Shown here piece after piece: positions 1-8,300 of a stretch of DNA of 64,000 nt. Below the pieces are notes generated by a model. That model saw only the letters and a list, made by a program, of their open reading frames with translations, did not search any database and had not been told where the DNA came from. The stretch lies in contig NZ_JAUFQP010000007.1 in NCBI RefSeq assembly GCF_030409805.1, positions 744,001 to 808,000 on the forward strand, read 5' to 3'. Origin of the DNA: Algibacter miyuki (GTDB lineage: Bacteria; Bacteroidota; Bacteroidia; Flavobacteriales; Flavobacteriaceae). A program made the translations under genes and the position numbers. How positions within the stretch are numbered: the first letter of the stretch is position 1; every line of letters starts with the position of its first letter.

Positions 1-860
1 GAAATGCCAACAGTAGATTCCGTCATACAGCCAACCATCACTTTTACACCCATGGCTTTACCCTTTCTTATCATGCGTAAAGCGGGTGTTAACCCACCGC
101 ATTTGGTAAGTTTTATATTAATGCCGTTAAAATGGTTTCCACAGGCTTCTACATCGCTTTCAAGAATACAGCTTTCATCTGCAATAACAGGTAAAACAGC
201 ATGTTTCATAACCTCCTTCATGCCTTCCCAATCGTTAGCTTTCAATGGTTGTTCTAAAAATTCAACGCCGAGCGCTTTTAAAAGTGGCGCATTCTTAATG
301 GTTTCTTCGGCAGTCCATGCGCAATTGGCATCAATTCTAAATACGGCATCACTATGTTTTCTAAGAGCTTTTACAATGTTTACATCGTCGTCTGTACCTA
401 ATTTTATTTTATAAATTGGCCAAGGGGTTTCTTTCATTTTAGAGACCATCTCGTCGATGCTAGCAATACCAATGGTGTAATTTGTGGTAGGGAAGCTATC
501 TAAATTTGTTCCCCAAATAGCGTAAAGTGGCTTGTTTTGAAGTTTTCCAAATAAATCGTGAGCTGCTAAATCTAAAGCGCAAATTGAAAAATTTGTCAAT
601 CCTTTTTCAACTAAAAAAGCATGAAAAACTTCGGGTGTTGTAAAGTTGAAATTTTCAATATCCTTTGAAATCGCATTAATTTCAGCAGTCATACTTTCAA
701 CAGTAATGTTGTAATATGGGTTTGAAGTCGCTTCTCCGTAACCTGTTTTTCCGTTAAGGCTAAGACAAGCAATTAAGCTCGGTTGTACATCGTGCGATTC
801 TCTTGAAATGGTAAAAGTATGTCTGAGTTTAAGTTTGTAAGACTTTAATTCTATTTGCAT
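1..860 (-). CDS. Dipeptide epimerase (enolase superfamily), 3' end cut by window edge
   Basis: 286 residues of an enolase-superfamily enzyme. The N-terminal capping domain (about 1-120) is followed by a TIM barrel. The catalytic set of the muconate-lactonizing/dipeptide-epimerase branch is visible: KIK at 151-153, metal ligands D177 (in RIDANC), E203 (in EQPL) and D228 (in ADES), and the second acid/base lysine K253 (in KLTKCGG). This layout fits L-Ala-D/L-Glu epimerase, which interconverts dipeptides from murein recycling. An o-succinylbenzoate synthase is the main alternative. The ATG at 858-860 begins a clear family N-terminus (MQIELKSYKLKL). The C-terminus lies beyond base 1. Confidence 0.85.
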   Translation of the reverse strand, partial: MQIELKSYKLKLRHTFTISRESHDVQPSLIACLSLNGKTGYGEATSNPYYNITVESMTAEINAISKDIENFNFTTPEVFHAFLVEKGLTNFSICALDLAAHDLFGKLQNKPLYAIWGTNLDSFPTTNYTIGIASIDEMVSKMKETPWPIYKIKLGTDDDVNIVKALRKHSDAVFRIDANCAWTAEETIKNAPLLKALGVEFLEQPLKANDWEGMKEVMKHAVLPVIADESCILESDVEACGNHFNGINIKLTKCGGLTPALRMIRKGKAMGVKVMVGCMTESTVGI

Positions 861-959
861 GTATGGGGTTTTTAAAACTTAAATAAAGTTAGTAAAAATA
901 ATCTTCCTCGCTAATGCTTCATTATTTTATTTATAATTTTTTATAGTTGGGTTTGTTGA

Positions 960-1532
960 TTATTTTAGGATATTATTCACTTTCTTTTGAAGTACCGGTA
1001 AAACTTCAGCCTTAAACCAAGGATTCTTAGTTAGCCAAAATCTATTTCTAGGTGAAGGATGTGGTAATGGCAAAAATTTGGGTAAATACGCTTGAAAATT
1101 ATCAACAGTTTCGGTGAGGGTTTTTTTGGCGGTTTTTTCTAAGTAATATTTTTGAGCATACATGCCTATTAGAATAACGAGTTCAACATGTTTTAGTTCC
1201 TTAAATAGTGGTTCGTGCCATTGTGGAGCACATTCGGTTCGTGGTGGTAAATCACCAGTTTTTCCTTTTCCGGGATAACAAAACCCCATAGGAATAATGG
1301 CGAATTTGGTAGTGTCGTAAAAATCTTCAACAGAAATATTTAGCCATTTTCGAAGCTGTTTTCCGCTAGCATCATCCCAAGGAATTCCCGAAGCGTGAAC
1401 TTTGGTACCTGGTGCTTGTCCAATAATAACAATTTTAGAATTTGGATGAGCAGAAACAACAGGCCTTGCACCTAAAGCTAAGTGCGGTTCGCAAAGGGTA
1501 CATTGACTGATGTTGTTTAGTAATTCTTGCAG
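960..1532 (-). CDS. Uracil-DNA glycosylase family protein, start codon uncertain
   Basis: About 190 residues of a UDG-superfamily (PF03167-like) protein. Visible are a CTLC pair near the N-terminus, the GQAPG active-site motif followed by SGIPWDDASGKQLRKWL, two more cysteines (GFCYPGKGK and RTECAPQW) and the C-terminal HPSPRN motif. Four cysteines suggest a possible Fe-S cluster, as in family 4 enzymes. The reading frame is intact upstream to the 3' end of the HopJ gene, but no ATG, GTG or TTG precedes the CTLC motif. The given start is the in-frame CTG at 1530-1532, six bases after the HopJ stop; ATT at 1548-1550 or ATA further upstream are alternatives. Translational coupling to HopJ is likely. 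Substrate specificity is not known. Confidence 0.75.
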   Translation of the reverse strand: MQELLNNISQCTLCEPHLALGARPVVSAHPNSKIVIIGQAPGTKVHASGIPWDDASGKQLRKWLNISVEDFYDTTKFAIIPMGFCYPGKGKTGDLPPRTECAPQWHEPLFKELKHVELVILIGMYAQKYYLEKTAKKTLTETVDNFQAYLPKFLPLPHPSPRNRFWLTKNPWFKAEVLPVLQKKVNNILK

Positions 1533-1537
1533 AACTG

Positions 1538-1882
1538 TTATTTTATGGTTAATGGAGTACCTTCAAAAGTTAATCCATCAAAACCTGTTTGCATAAAGTT
1601 TCTAATGTTTTGGTGTCCATCTCCATTTGGGGCTTTTAAAACATCTTCAAAATAATAAGACCCAAAACAAGCTAGAGTTTCTTCTTTTGTAAAACCTTCA
1701 GTTTTTGCAAATGCAAATAATTTACAGGAACCAGAATTTTCGCCAGCAGCATTTTCTAATACCCCGTTTTTAAAGGCTGTAGGGGTGAAATCGTAATAGT
1801 TTTCAATAATACTCATGGTTTCAGAAAACTCGATTTCGTTGGGTGTATTTCTTAGTTTGTTTTTAAAATTATCTTTAGTCAT
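1538..1882 (-). CDS. HopJ type III effector family protein
   Basis: A 114-residue protein that I recognise as the HopJ family (PF08888), starting MTKDNFKNKLRNTP and containing the conserved NYYDFTPTAFKNG and CFGSYYFEDVL segments, with GDGHQNIRNFM near the C-terminus. The family is named after a Pseudomonas effector but is widespread in free-living marine bacteria that have no type III secretion, so the name says little about its role here. There is no signal peptide or membrane segment. It starts three bases after the oxidoreductase gene and is followed almost directly by the UDG-like gene, so the three probably form one transcript. Confidence 0.8.
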   Translation of the reverse strand: MTKDNFKNKLRNTPNEIEFSETMSIIENYYDFTPTAFKNGVLENAAGENSGSCKLFAFAKTEGFTKEETLACFGSYYFEDVLKAPNGDGHQNIRNFMQTGFDGLTFEGTPLTIK

Positions 1883-1885
1883 TAA

Positions 1886-3241
1886 TTAGTCTTTTAACAT
1901 TGTTTTTAAATCGTTTGTGTAAGAAGGGTAGGTAAATATATGTTTCTTTAATGCACTTACCGTTATTTTATTATTAATAGCCAAAGTTAAAATATTAATT
2001 GTTTCATTTGCCTCAGGACTTAAAATATGAGCTCCAACTATTTCGTCCGTACGTTCATTTACTAAAATTTTGTAGGCATAGGCGTCTTCATTTGATTTTT
2101 TAGCATTAAACCAATGTGATACATCTCCTTGATAAATTTTAATGTTTTTATACCGCTTTTTGGCTTCGGATTCAGAATAACCAACCGAGGCTAAATTGGG
2201 TTGGGTAAATACATTTGAAGGCACTAATGGGTTTTCGAATTTTTTAGATTTTTCCTTTATAATATTGTGTGCAACAATGTAGCCTTGCAAGCCAGAAAGA
2301 GGTGTTAAGGGCAGTGATTTACTAGATACATCTCCACAAGCATAAACCAACGGATTAGTTGTGCTTTGCAAATAAAAATCAACTTCAACTCCTGTGTCAT
2401 TCGCTTCAATTGAAGCTAAACTTAAATCTAATTCTTCGATAGCAGGAATGCGGCCAGAGGTATTAAAAACTTGTCTTGATTTTATGGATTTTAGTGTTCC
2501 TTCGGAATCATAATTAACTTTGAAATTCTTTTTTAATTTCTCAATAGATTTTACATCTACATTAAATATAAATTCTACACCTTTAGTTTTTAATGATTTT
2601 ACCAGTTTTTCAACTAAAAATGAATCGAATTGTGATAAGGCTTCCGAGTCTTTTTGAAGTATAGTTACTTTACATCCTAGAACAGAAAGCATGTAAGCAA
2701 ACTCTAAACCGATGTAACCTGCTCCAATAAAAATAGCAGATTTAGGAACTTTTTTAAGATTCAGAACATCGTCACTTACTTTTAAAAATTTGTGTCCTTC
2801 GATATTTAATGGTCTTGGTATTTTTCCAGTAGCGATTACAAAATAATCTGCTGTAACATGTTTTCCTTCAACTTCCACTTTATTATTTGCGATAAATTTA
2901 GGAGATTGATGATACATGGATATCCCTAAGTCTGAAAGTGAATTTTCAGTACCCTTAGGAATTTTTTTAGTAAATTTTTTCTTGAAGGATTGCACATCTT
3001 TCCAGCTTATTTTAGGCGCTTTTTTGATACCTAATCCTGTTAATTGATTAGACTTATGGGCTAAATCGGAAAATTGTAATAATATTTTTTTTGGGTCGCA
3101 GCCCCTATTTGCGCAAGTGCCTCCAAAAGCTCTATTGTCGGAAATAGCAACTGAAAGCCCATTTTCACTACACAGTTTAGCGACGGTTTGGCCTGCTATT
3201 CCTGAGCCTATTACGAATACATCATAATGTTTAGATTTCAT
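1886..3241 (-). CDS. NAD(P)/FAD-dependent disulfide oxidoreductase-like protein
   Basis: 451 residues with the glutathione-reductase fold: FAD-binding GSGIAG at 12-17, the redox pair C43/C48 in GGTCANRGCDP, a central NAD(P) domain with GAGYIGLEFAYML, and a second FAD motif YACGDVS. The C-terminal dimerisation domain is present, but the active-site His-Pro-Thr of true class I reductases is replaced by Tyr-Pro-Ser (Y438-P439-S440), and the chain ends soon after. A standard glutathione or mercuric reductase is therefore unlikely. Similar 450-residue proteins are common in Bacteroidota, and their substrate is unknown to me. First gene of the HopJ-UDG transcript. Confidence 0.8.
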   Translation of the reverse strand: MKSKHYDVFVIGSGIAGQTVAKLCSENGLSVAISDNRAFGGTCANRGCDPKKILLQFSDLAHKSNQLTGLGIKKAPKISWKDVQSFKKKFTKKIPKGTENSLSDLGISMYHQSPKFIANNKVEVEGKHVTADYFVIATGKIPRPLNIEGHKFLKVSDDVLNLKKVPKSAIFIGAGYIGLEFAYMLSVLGCKVTILQKDSEALSQFDSFLVEKLVKSLKTKGVEFIFNVDVKSIEKLKKNFKVNYDSEGTLKSIKSRQVFNTSGRIPAIEELDLSLASIEANDTGVEVDFYLQSTTNPLVYACGDVSSKSLPLTPLSGLQGYIVAHNIIKEKSKKFENPLVPSNVFTQPNLASVGYSESEAKKRYKNIKIYQGDVSHWFNAKKSNEDAYAYKILVNERTDEIVGAHILSPEANETINILTLAINNKITVSALKKHIFTYPSYTNDLKTMLKD

Positions 3242-3320
3242 AAAAAAGAGATTAGACTTCTAACTTATTAAAACTTATAATAATGTATTGTTCTTAACGA
3301 TTTAATAATTAACTCATTTG

Positions 3321-3995
3321 CTATAATTTCTTTCCTTTCACTATAACAACGATTTCGCCTTTTGGAGGTTTGTTTGTGTAATGTTCTAAAACTTCTTTTG
3401 CTGTGCCGCGGATGGTTTCTTCAAATAATTTAGTGAGTTCTCGAGATACAGAAACCTCACGATCTTCGCCAAAATACTCGCAAAAATGCCCTAATGTTTT
3501 TATTAATTTATGTGGACTTTCATAAAAAATAATGGTTCTGGTTTCTTCAGCTAAAAGAAGTAAACGGGTTTGGCGGCCCTTTTTTACGGGTAAAAAACCT
3601 TCGAAAACAAACTTGTCGTTTGGTAACCCTGAGTTTACTAAAGCGGGTACAAATGCGGTAGCACCAGGCAGGCAATCGACTTCTATACCGTGCTCAATAC
3701 AAGCTCTAGATAATAAAAATCCAGGGTCGGAAATCGCTGGTGTTCCCGCATCACTTATAAGGGCAACGGTGGTTCCACTTTTTAATTTCTGAATAATATT
3801 TTCTACGGTTTTGTGTTCGTTATGCATGTGATGACTTTGCATATGTGTCGAAATTTCGTAGTGTTTTAGGAGTTTTCCCGAGGTTCTAGTGTCTTCTGCT
3901 AAAATTAAATCAACGTCTTTTAAAACTTCAATAGCTCTAAAAGTGATATCTTTTAAATTCCCGATGGGTGTTGGTACAATATATAATTTACTCAT
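3321..3995 (-). CDS. rsmI: 16S rRNA 2'-O-ribose C1402 methyltransferase
   Basis: 224 residues of the tetrapyrrole-methylase fold. It starts with the RsmI signature YIVPTPIGNLKDITFRA and includes LAEDTRTSGKLLKHY, the SAM-binding ISDAGTPAISDPG and the VSRELTKLFEE segment. RsmI uses SAM to methylate the 2'-O of C1402 in 16S rRNA at the decoding centre. The length is slightly shorter than the E. coli protein, as usual in Flavobacteriia. The start ATG overlaps the stop of the upstream unknown gene by one base (TAATG), which suggests translational coupling. Confidence 0.95.
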   Translation of the reverse strand: MSKLYIVPTPIGNLKDITFRAIEVLKDVDLILAEDTRTSGKLLKHYEISTHMQSHHMHNEHKTVENIIQKLKSGTTVALISDAGTPAISDPGFLLSRACIEHGIEVDCLPGATAFVPALVNSGLPNDKFVFEGFLPVKKGRQTRLLLLAEETRTIIFYESPHKLIKTLGHFCEYFGEDREVSVSRELTKLFEETIRGTAKEVLEHYTNKPPKGEIVVIVKGKKL

Positions 3996-4738
3996 TATTC
4001 AAATTTAGCTTCAATAATTTCCATAAAGCGGGTTTCAAACTCTTCTTTGTTTTTCCAATTATTATAATCGGGTTTCACCATAGTTTCTATAAAAGCTTTG
4101 GCATTGTTATACGAAAGAAAGGTGTTTAATTGAGAAATCACACGATCGTAATCTTCATTTTTACCATCGAATAAATGATTTATAAATGCGATTTTATCGT
4201 TTAATCCAATTTTTAATCCGCCCGATTTCAATTTATCATTTAAAGATTTTTTTTCTGAAGACGTTTTGTTTTCAGAATTAGAAACGGGGTCGAAAATAGG
4301 CATATCTTCGAAACCAGAGGTAATATCCTCTAAATTTTGTTTTACAGGAGCTGTTTTAGGTTCGGTTTGTTCAAATAATTCGTCTACCGCCTGAGTTTCA
4401 TGTGGCATTTGCGCTACCATATCTTTAATTGTTTCCATTAAAGGTTCGGTAATAGGTGCGTGTTCGTTGTCGTCAAGATTAATGTAAGTTTTATCTTCAA
4501 TCTCGATATTATCGCTAATTTTATGATTGAAAGCGGCGCCAAGCATGCTGAAAAACGACGAATCGTCACCTACACTCGGTAGTTTTTCTTCAAAATTTTC
4601 CTGTGCAAACTTTAATACCGATAGTTTTTCAAACAATTCTTTAGCTTCAGAATGCATTTTAATAACGTCTTCTTTGCCTTTTAGTTTCAATATTCTGTGG
4701 GCGATGCTTACAAGTTCAGACTCTAACTTCTTCTTCAT
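3995..4738 (-). CDS. Conserved protein of unknown function
   Basis: 247 residues, soluble, without signal peptide or membrane segment. The N-terminal third is helical and charged, the middle is acidic and low in complexity, and the C-terminal part (about 173-247, KIGLNDKIAFINHLFDG to the end) looks like a compact helical domain. The C-terminal segment resembles that of other Bacteroidota proteins I have seen annotated only as hypothetical. It lies head-to-head with tdk and is coupled to rsmI by a one-base overlap. I do not assign a function. Confidence 0.75.
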   Translation of the reverse strand: MKKKLESELVSIAHRILKLKGKEDVIKMHSEAKELFEKLSVLKFAQENFEEKLPSVGDDSSFFSMLGAAFNHKISDNIEIEDKTYINLDDNEHAPITEPLMETIKDMVAQMPHETQAVDELFEQTEPKTAPVKQNLEDITSGFEDMPIFDPVSNSENKTSSEKKSLNDKLKSGGLKIGLNDKIAFINHLFDGKNEDYDRVISQLNTFLSYNNAKAFIETMVKPDYNNWKNKEEFETRFMEIIEAKFE

Positions 4739-4911
4739 TGTTTATAAATTTAAAATTTAAAGGTATTAAGGGGTCTTATTTTTAATAAATTTGCTACACC
4801 TTTATACAAAAGCAATAATTACTGTTCTGCATAAAACTTTATGCGGAAGTCTAAAATTATTTTAAAACTATACTGGTATAATCAATTTTTATTTAGTGTT
4901 AAAATTACGAA

Positions 4912-5559
4912 ATGTTTCTTGAAAATACGGTAAATCATAAAGAACAATTTGGATGGATTGAAGTCATTTGCGGCTCAATGTTTTCGGGAAAAACCGAAGA
5001 ATTGATACGCCGACTAAAACGCGCCCAATTTGCTAAGCAAAAAGTAGAGATTTTTAAACCTTCTATAGATACACGTTACGACGAAGAGTTAGTGGTGTCT
5101 CATGATGCTAATGAAATTCGGTCTACACCGGTGCCAGCTGCAGCAAACATACCTATTTTGGCCGATGGTTGCGAGGTTGTTGGTATAGATGAAGCCCAGT
5201 TTTTCGATGATGAAATTGTTCGAGTATGTAATGATTTAGCCAATAAAGGTGTTCGTGTTATTGTGGCCGGGTTGGATATGGATTTTAAAGGAAACCCCTT
5301 TGGTCCCATGCCAAATTTAATGGCTACTGCCGAATATGTAACCAAAGTGCACGCCGTTTGTACCCGCACAGGGAATTTGGCGCAGTACAGTTACCGTAAA
5401 GCAAAAAGCGATAATTTGGTGCTTTTAGGTGAAGTGGACGAGTACGAACCATTAAGCCGAGCAGCATATTATAAGGCGATGGCAAGTGATAAACTGAGAA
5501 GCATGAAAATGAACACTGCTGATGAAGTGGCATTGAATAAAAAAGAATCTAATGCATAA
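4912..5559 (+). CDS. tdk: Thymidine kinase (TK1 type)
   Basis: 215 residues. It phosphorylates thymidine to dTMP in the salvage pathway. Visible are the P-loop GSMFSGKTE at 21-29, the DEAQFFDD segment that carries the Walker B aspartate and base catalysis, and the lasso region near the C-terminus ([14 protein letters not shown]). TK1 enzymes usually bind structural zinc through two CxxC pairs. Here the lasso carries only one Cys ([13 protein letters not shown]), so the zinc site seems lost or reduced. The gene overlaps the alr start by eight bases. Confidence 0.95.
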   Translation: MFLENTVNHKEQFGWIEVICGSMFSGKTEELIRRLKRAQFAKQKVEIFKPSIDTRYDEELVVSHDANEIRSTPVPAAANIPILADGCEVVGIDEAQFFDDEIVRVCNDLANKGVRVIVAGLDMDFKGNPFGPMPNLMATAEYVTKVHAVCTRTGNLAQYSYRKAKSDNLVLLGEVDEYEPLSRAAYYKAMASDKLRSMKMNTADEVALNKKESNA

Positions 5560-6658
5560 GGCAGCGGAAACTGTTCTTGAAATCGATTTATCTAAGCTGA
5601 AACAAAATTATAAGCATTTAAAATCGAAATTGGATAAAAACACCATGTTTTTAGCAGTTGTAAAGGCGTTTGCTTATGGAAATGATGCCGATGAAATGGC
5701 TTTATATTTAGAGCGTTTGGGTGTCGATTATTTTGCTGTAGCTTATATAAACGAAGGTGTGGCGCTACGAAATGCAGGGGTTACAAAGCCTATTTTAGTG
5801 CTGCATCCACAGGCTGTAAATTTTGATATATTGATTAAATATAACTTAGAGCCGAGTCTATATAATTTAAAAATATTAAAAGAATTTATTCTTGCTGTTT
5901 CTAAAAAAAATAAAATAAATTATCCTGTACATCTTAAGTTTAATACAGGATTGAATAGATTAGGGTTTTGGCAAGGTGATGTTGAAATGGTTAATAATAC
6001 TATAGGTGAAACCAAAAGTATTTATGTAAAATCTATTTTTTCGCATTTAGCAGCTAGCGAAGATTTAAATGAAAAAGAATTCACTAAAAATCAAATAGAA
6101 ACTTTTAAAACTATCGCTGATAATTTTCAAAAGGTTTTTAAATACAAACCTTTACTTCACATGTGTAATACCTCGGGAATTTTAAATTACCCTGAGGCGC
6201 ATTTCGATATGGTTAGAAGTGGTATCGGTTTGTACGGATTTGGTAATTCCGAAGTAGAAAATCAAAATTTTAAACCCATAGCGGCATTGAAAACCTGTAT
6301 TTCTCAAATTCATAAAATAAATAAAGGTGAAACGGTGGGTTATAATCGGGCTTTTAAAAGTGAATCGGTTTTAAAAACGGCCACATTACCTATTGGACAT
6401 GCCGATGGTATTGGTCGAATCTACGGAAATGGTAAAGGTTTTGTAACCATCAATAATCAAAAAGCACCCATAATTGGCAATGTTTGCATGGATATGATTA
6501 TGGTGGATGTAACCAATATTCAATGTTTTGAAGGTGATGAGGTTATTGTTTTCGATGCTAACTCTACGGCCGAAACCTTGGCTCAGACAGCAAATACTAT
6601 TTCTTATGAGCTGATTACGAGTATTTCACAACGTGTAAAACGCATTATTTTAAGTTAA
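5552..6658 (+). CDS. alr: Alanine racemase
   Basis: 368 residues of a PLP-dependent fold III enzyme that makes D-alanine for peptidoglycan. The PLP lysine is K38 in AVVKAFAYG (the usual form is KADAYG). Other family marks are [13 protein letters not shown], the phosphate-binding [15 protein letters not shown], the second-subunit tyrosine region, and the substrate-binding CMDMIMVDV. It overlaps tdk by eight bases, so the two are co-transcribed and probably translationally coupled. Confidence 0.95.
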   Translation: MHKAAETVLEIDLSKLKQNYKHLKSKLDKNTMFLAVVKAFAYGNDADEMALYLERLGVDYFAVAYINEGVALRNAGVTKPILVLHPQAVNFDILIKYNLEPSLYNLKILKEFILAVSKKNKINYPVHLKFNTGLNRLGFWQGDVEMVNNTIGETKSIYVKSIFSHLAASEDLNEKEFTKNQIETFKTIADNFQKVFKYKPLLHMCNTSGILNYPEAHFDMVRSGIGLYGFGNSEVENQNFKPIAALKTCISQIHKINKGETVGYNRAFKSESVLKTATLPIGHADGIGRIYGNGKGFVTINNQKAPIIGNVCMDMIMVDVTNIQCFEGDEVIVFDANSTAETLAQTANTISYELITSISQRVKRIILS

Positions 6659-6673
6659 CAAATAATTTTTGCA

Positions 6674-6681
6674 TATTTTTG
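6674..6681 (+). promoter_or_regulatory. -7 promoter element for mscL
   Basis: TATTTTTG fits the Bacteroidota -7 consensus TAnnTTTG and lies 32 bases before the mscL ATG. No clear -33 TTG is seen at the usual distance, so this is a moderate call. Confidence 0.5.
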
Positions 6682-6712
6682 TGCTACAAAACAATTTAAT
6701 AAAGAATTAATT

Positions 6713-7114
6713 ATGTTAAAAGAATTTAAAGAATTTGCAATGAAGGGCAACCTTGTTGATATTGCAGTAGGTTTCGTGATGGGTGCAGCTTTTAAAGAAG
6801 TGGTAACATCATTTACAGGAGGTATTGTATCGCCGTTAATTGGATTAATTTTCAATGCAGATTTCAAAGATTTAAAATACGTTGTTAAAGAAGGAATAGT
6901 AAATGCAGAAGGTGTTATGGAAGGACAAGTAGCTGTACTTTGGGGAGCGTTTTTAACAAACATTATCGATTTTATTATTGTTGCTTTTGTTATGTTTATG
7001 GTTGTAAAAGGTGTTAATAAAATGAAGAAGAAAGAAGAAGTTGCAGAAGCGGCTCCAGCAGGACCTTCTCAAGAAGATTTACTTTCTGAAATAAGAGATT
7101 TACTTAAAAAATAA
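6713..7114 (+). CDS. mscL: Large-conductance mechanosensitive channel
   Basis: 133 residues of an inner-membrane homopentameric channel that opens under membrane tension to release solutes on osmotic downshock. The N-terminal amphipathic helix (MLKEFKEFAMKGN) and the TM1 signature (VDIAVGFVMGAAF) are typical, TM2 is IIDFIIVAFVMFMVV, and a charged cytoplasmic helix ends the protein (EDLLSEIRDLLKK). It stands alone between its own promoter and a strong terminator. Confidence 0.97.
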   Translation: MLKEFKEFAMKGNLVDIAVGFVMGAAFKEVVTSFTGGIVSPLIGLIFNADFKDLKYVVKEGIVNAEGVMEGQVAVLWGAFLTNIIDFIIVAFVMFMVVKGVNKMKKKEEVAEAAPAGPSQEDLLSEIRDLLKK

Positions 7115-7152
7115 CAAACTGTTAATTATATAACATCGTGTTATTTGTTGTT

Positions 7153-7189
7153 AAAAAGCCCTCGTTTTTCGAAAATGAGGGCTTTTTTT
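7153..7189 (+). terminator. Rho-independent terminator after mscL
   Basis: An 11-bp stem AAAAAGCCCTC / GAGGGCTTTTT (7153-7163 with 7177-7187) is extended inward by TTTT/AAAA and followed by a T-run. Confidence 0.9.
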
Positions 7190-7213
7190 AGATTTTACAA
7201 TGGAATTAATACT

Positions 7214-7221
7214 TAGTTTTG
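7214..7221 (+). promoter_or_regulatory. -7 promoter element for asd
   Basis: TAGTTTTG matches TAnnTTTG, 29 bases before the asd ATG and just after the mscL terminator. The -33 part is not obvious. Confidence 0.5.
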
Positions 7222-7249
7222 TTCTTAGAAATTTATTAAATATAAAATT

Positions 7250-8239
7250 ATGAAAGTAGCAGTTGTAGGAGCCACTGGAATGGTAGGCGAAGTGATGCTA
7301 AAAGTGTTAGAAGAACGTAACTTTCCTGTTACCGAACTATTATTGGTAGCTTCAGAACGTTCTGTAGGTAAGAAATTAACCTTTAAAAATAAAGAATATA
7401 CCGTAATTGGTTTAGCTGATGCTGTTGCTGCAAAGCCAGAGATTGCTATATTTTCTGCAGGTGGTGATACATCAATAGAGTGGGCTCCAAAATTTGCTGC
7501 AGCAGGTACTACGGTGGTTGATAATTCGTCAGCATGGCGTATGGATCCAACTAAGAAATTAGTGGTTCCAGAAATTAATGCACACGAATTAACAAAAGAT
7601 GATAAGATTATAGCGAACCCAAACTGCTCTACCATTCAAATGGTATTAGCATTGTCGCTACTTCATAAAAAATATAAAATGAAACGTATTGTAGTTTCAA
7701 CTTACCAATCGGTTTCTGGTACAGGCGTAAAAGCAGTAAAACAACTAGAAAACGAAATTGCTGGTATTGAAGGCGAAATGGCATATCCGCACCCTATTGG
7801 ACGAAATGCTTTGCCACATTGCGATGTGTTTTTAGAAAATGGTTACACTAAAGAAGAAATGAAATTGGCTCGTGAGCCACAAAAAATATTTAGCGATAGT
7901 AGCTTTTCTATAACAGCTACGGCGGTGCGTATTCCTACTGCTGGTGGGCATTCAGAATCTGTAAATGTACAGTTTGAAAACGATTTCGATTTAAAAGATG
8001 TGCGTCAATTAATTAGCGAAACGCCAGGTGTTATTTTACAAGACGATACTTCTAAAAATATTTACCCGATGCCTATTTTAGCGCACGATAAAGATGAAGT
8101 TTTTGTAGGACGTTTAAGAAGAGACGAAACACAACCAAATACATTAAATATGTGGATTGTTGCCGATAACTTACGTAAAGGAGCTGCAACAAACACGGTG
8201 CAAATTGCTGAATATTTAGTTGAAAATAACTTAGTATAA
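7250..8239 (+). CDS. asd: Aspartate-semialdehyde dehydrogenase
   Basis: 329 residues. It reduces aspartyl-4-phosphate to aspartate semialdehyde with NADPH, on the route to lysine/diaminopimelate, threonine and methionine. Visible are the N-terminal NADP-binding GATGMVGEVM, the catalytic cysteine C126 in NPNCSTIQ, and the substrate-binding RIPTAGGHSES with the catalytic histidine. Length is normal. It is a single-gene unit bounded by terminators at 7153 and 8264. Confidence 0.97.
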   Translation: MKVAVVGATGMVGEVMLKVLEERNFPVTELLLVASERSVGKKLTFKNKEYTVIGLADAVAAKPEIAIFSAGGDTSIEWAPKFAAAGTTVVDNSSAWRMDPTKKLVVPEINAHELTKDDKIIANPNCSTIQMVLALSLLHKKYKMKRIVVSTYQSVSGTGVKAVKQLENEIAGIEGEMAYPHPIGRNALPHCDVFLENGYTKEEMKLAREPQKIFSDSSFSITATAVRIPTAGGHSESVNVQFENDFDLKDVRQLISETPGVILQDDTSKNIYPMPILAHDKDEVFVGRLRRDETQPNTLNMWIVADNLRKGAATNTVQIAEYLVENNLV

Positions 8240-8263
8240 TTTACATACTAATTAATATATTTT

Positions 8264-8294
8264 AAGCTCCTGTATTTTTACAGGGGCTTTTTTT
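8264..8294 (+). terminator. Rho-independent terminator after asd
   Basis: Stem AAGCTCCTGT / ACAGGGGCTT (one wobble pair) is followed by a run of seven T. It ends just before the convergent M28 peptidase stop. Confidence 0.88.
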
Positions 8295-8300
8295 ATGGCG

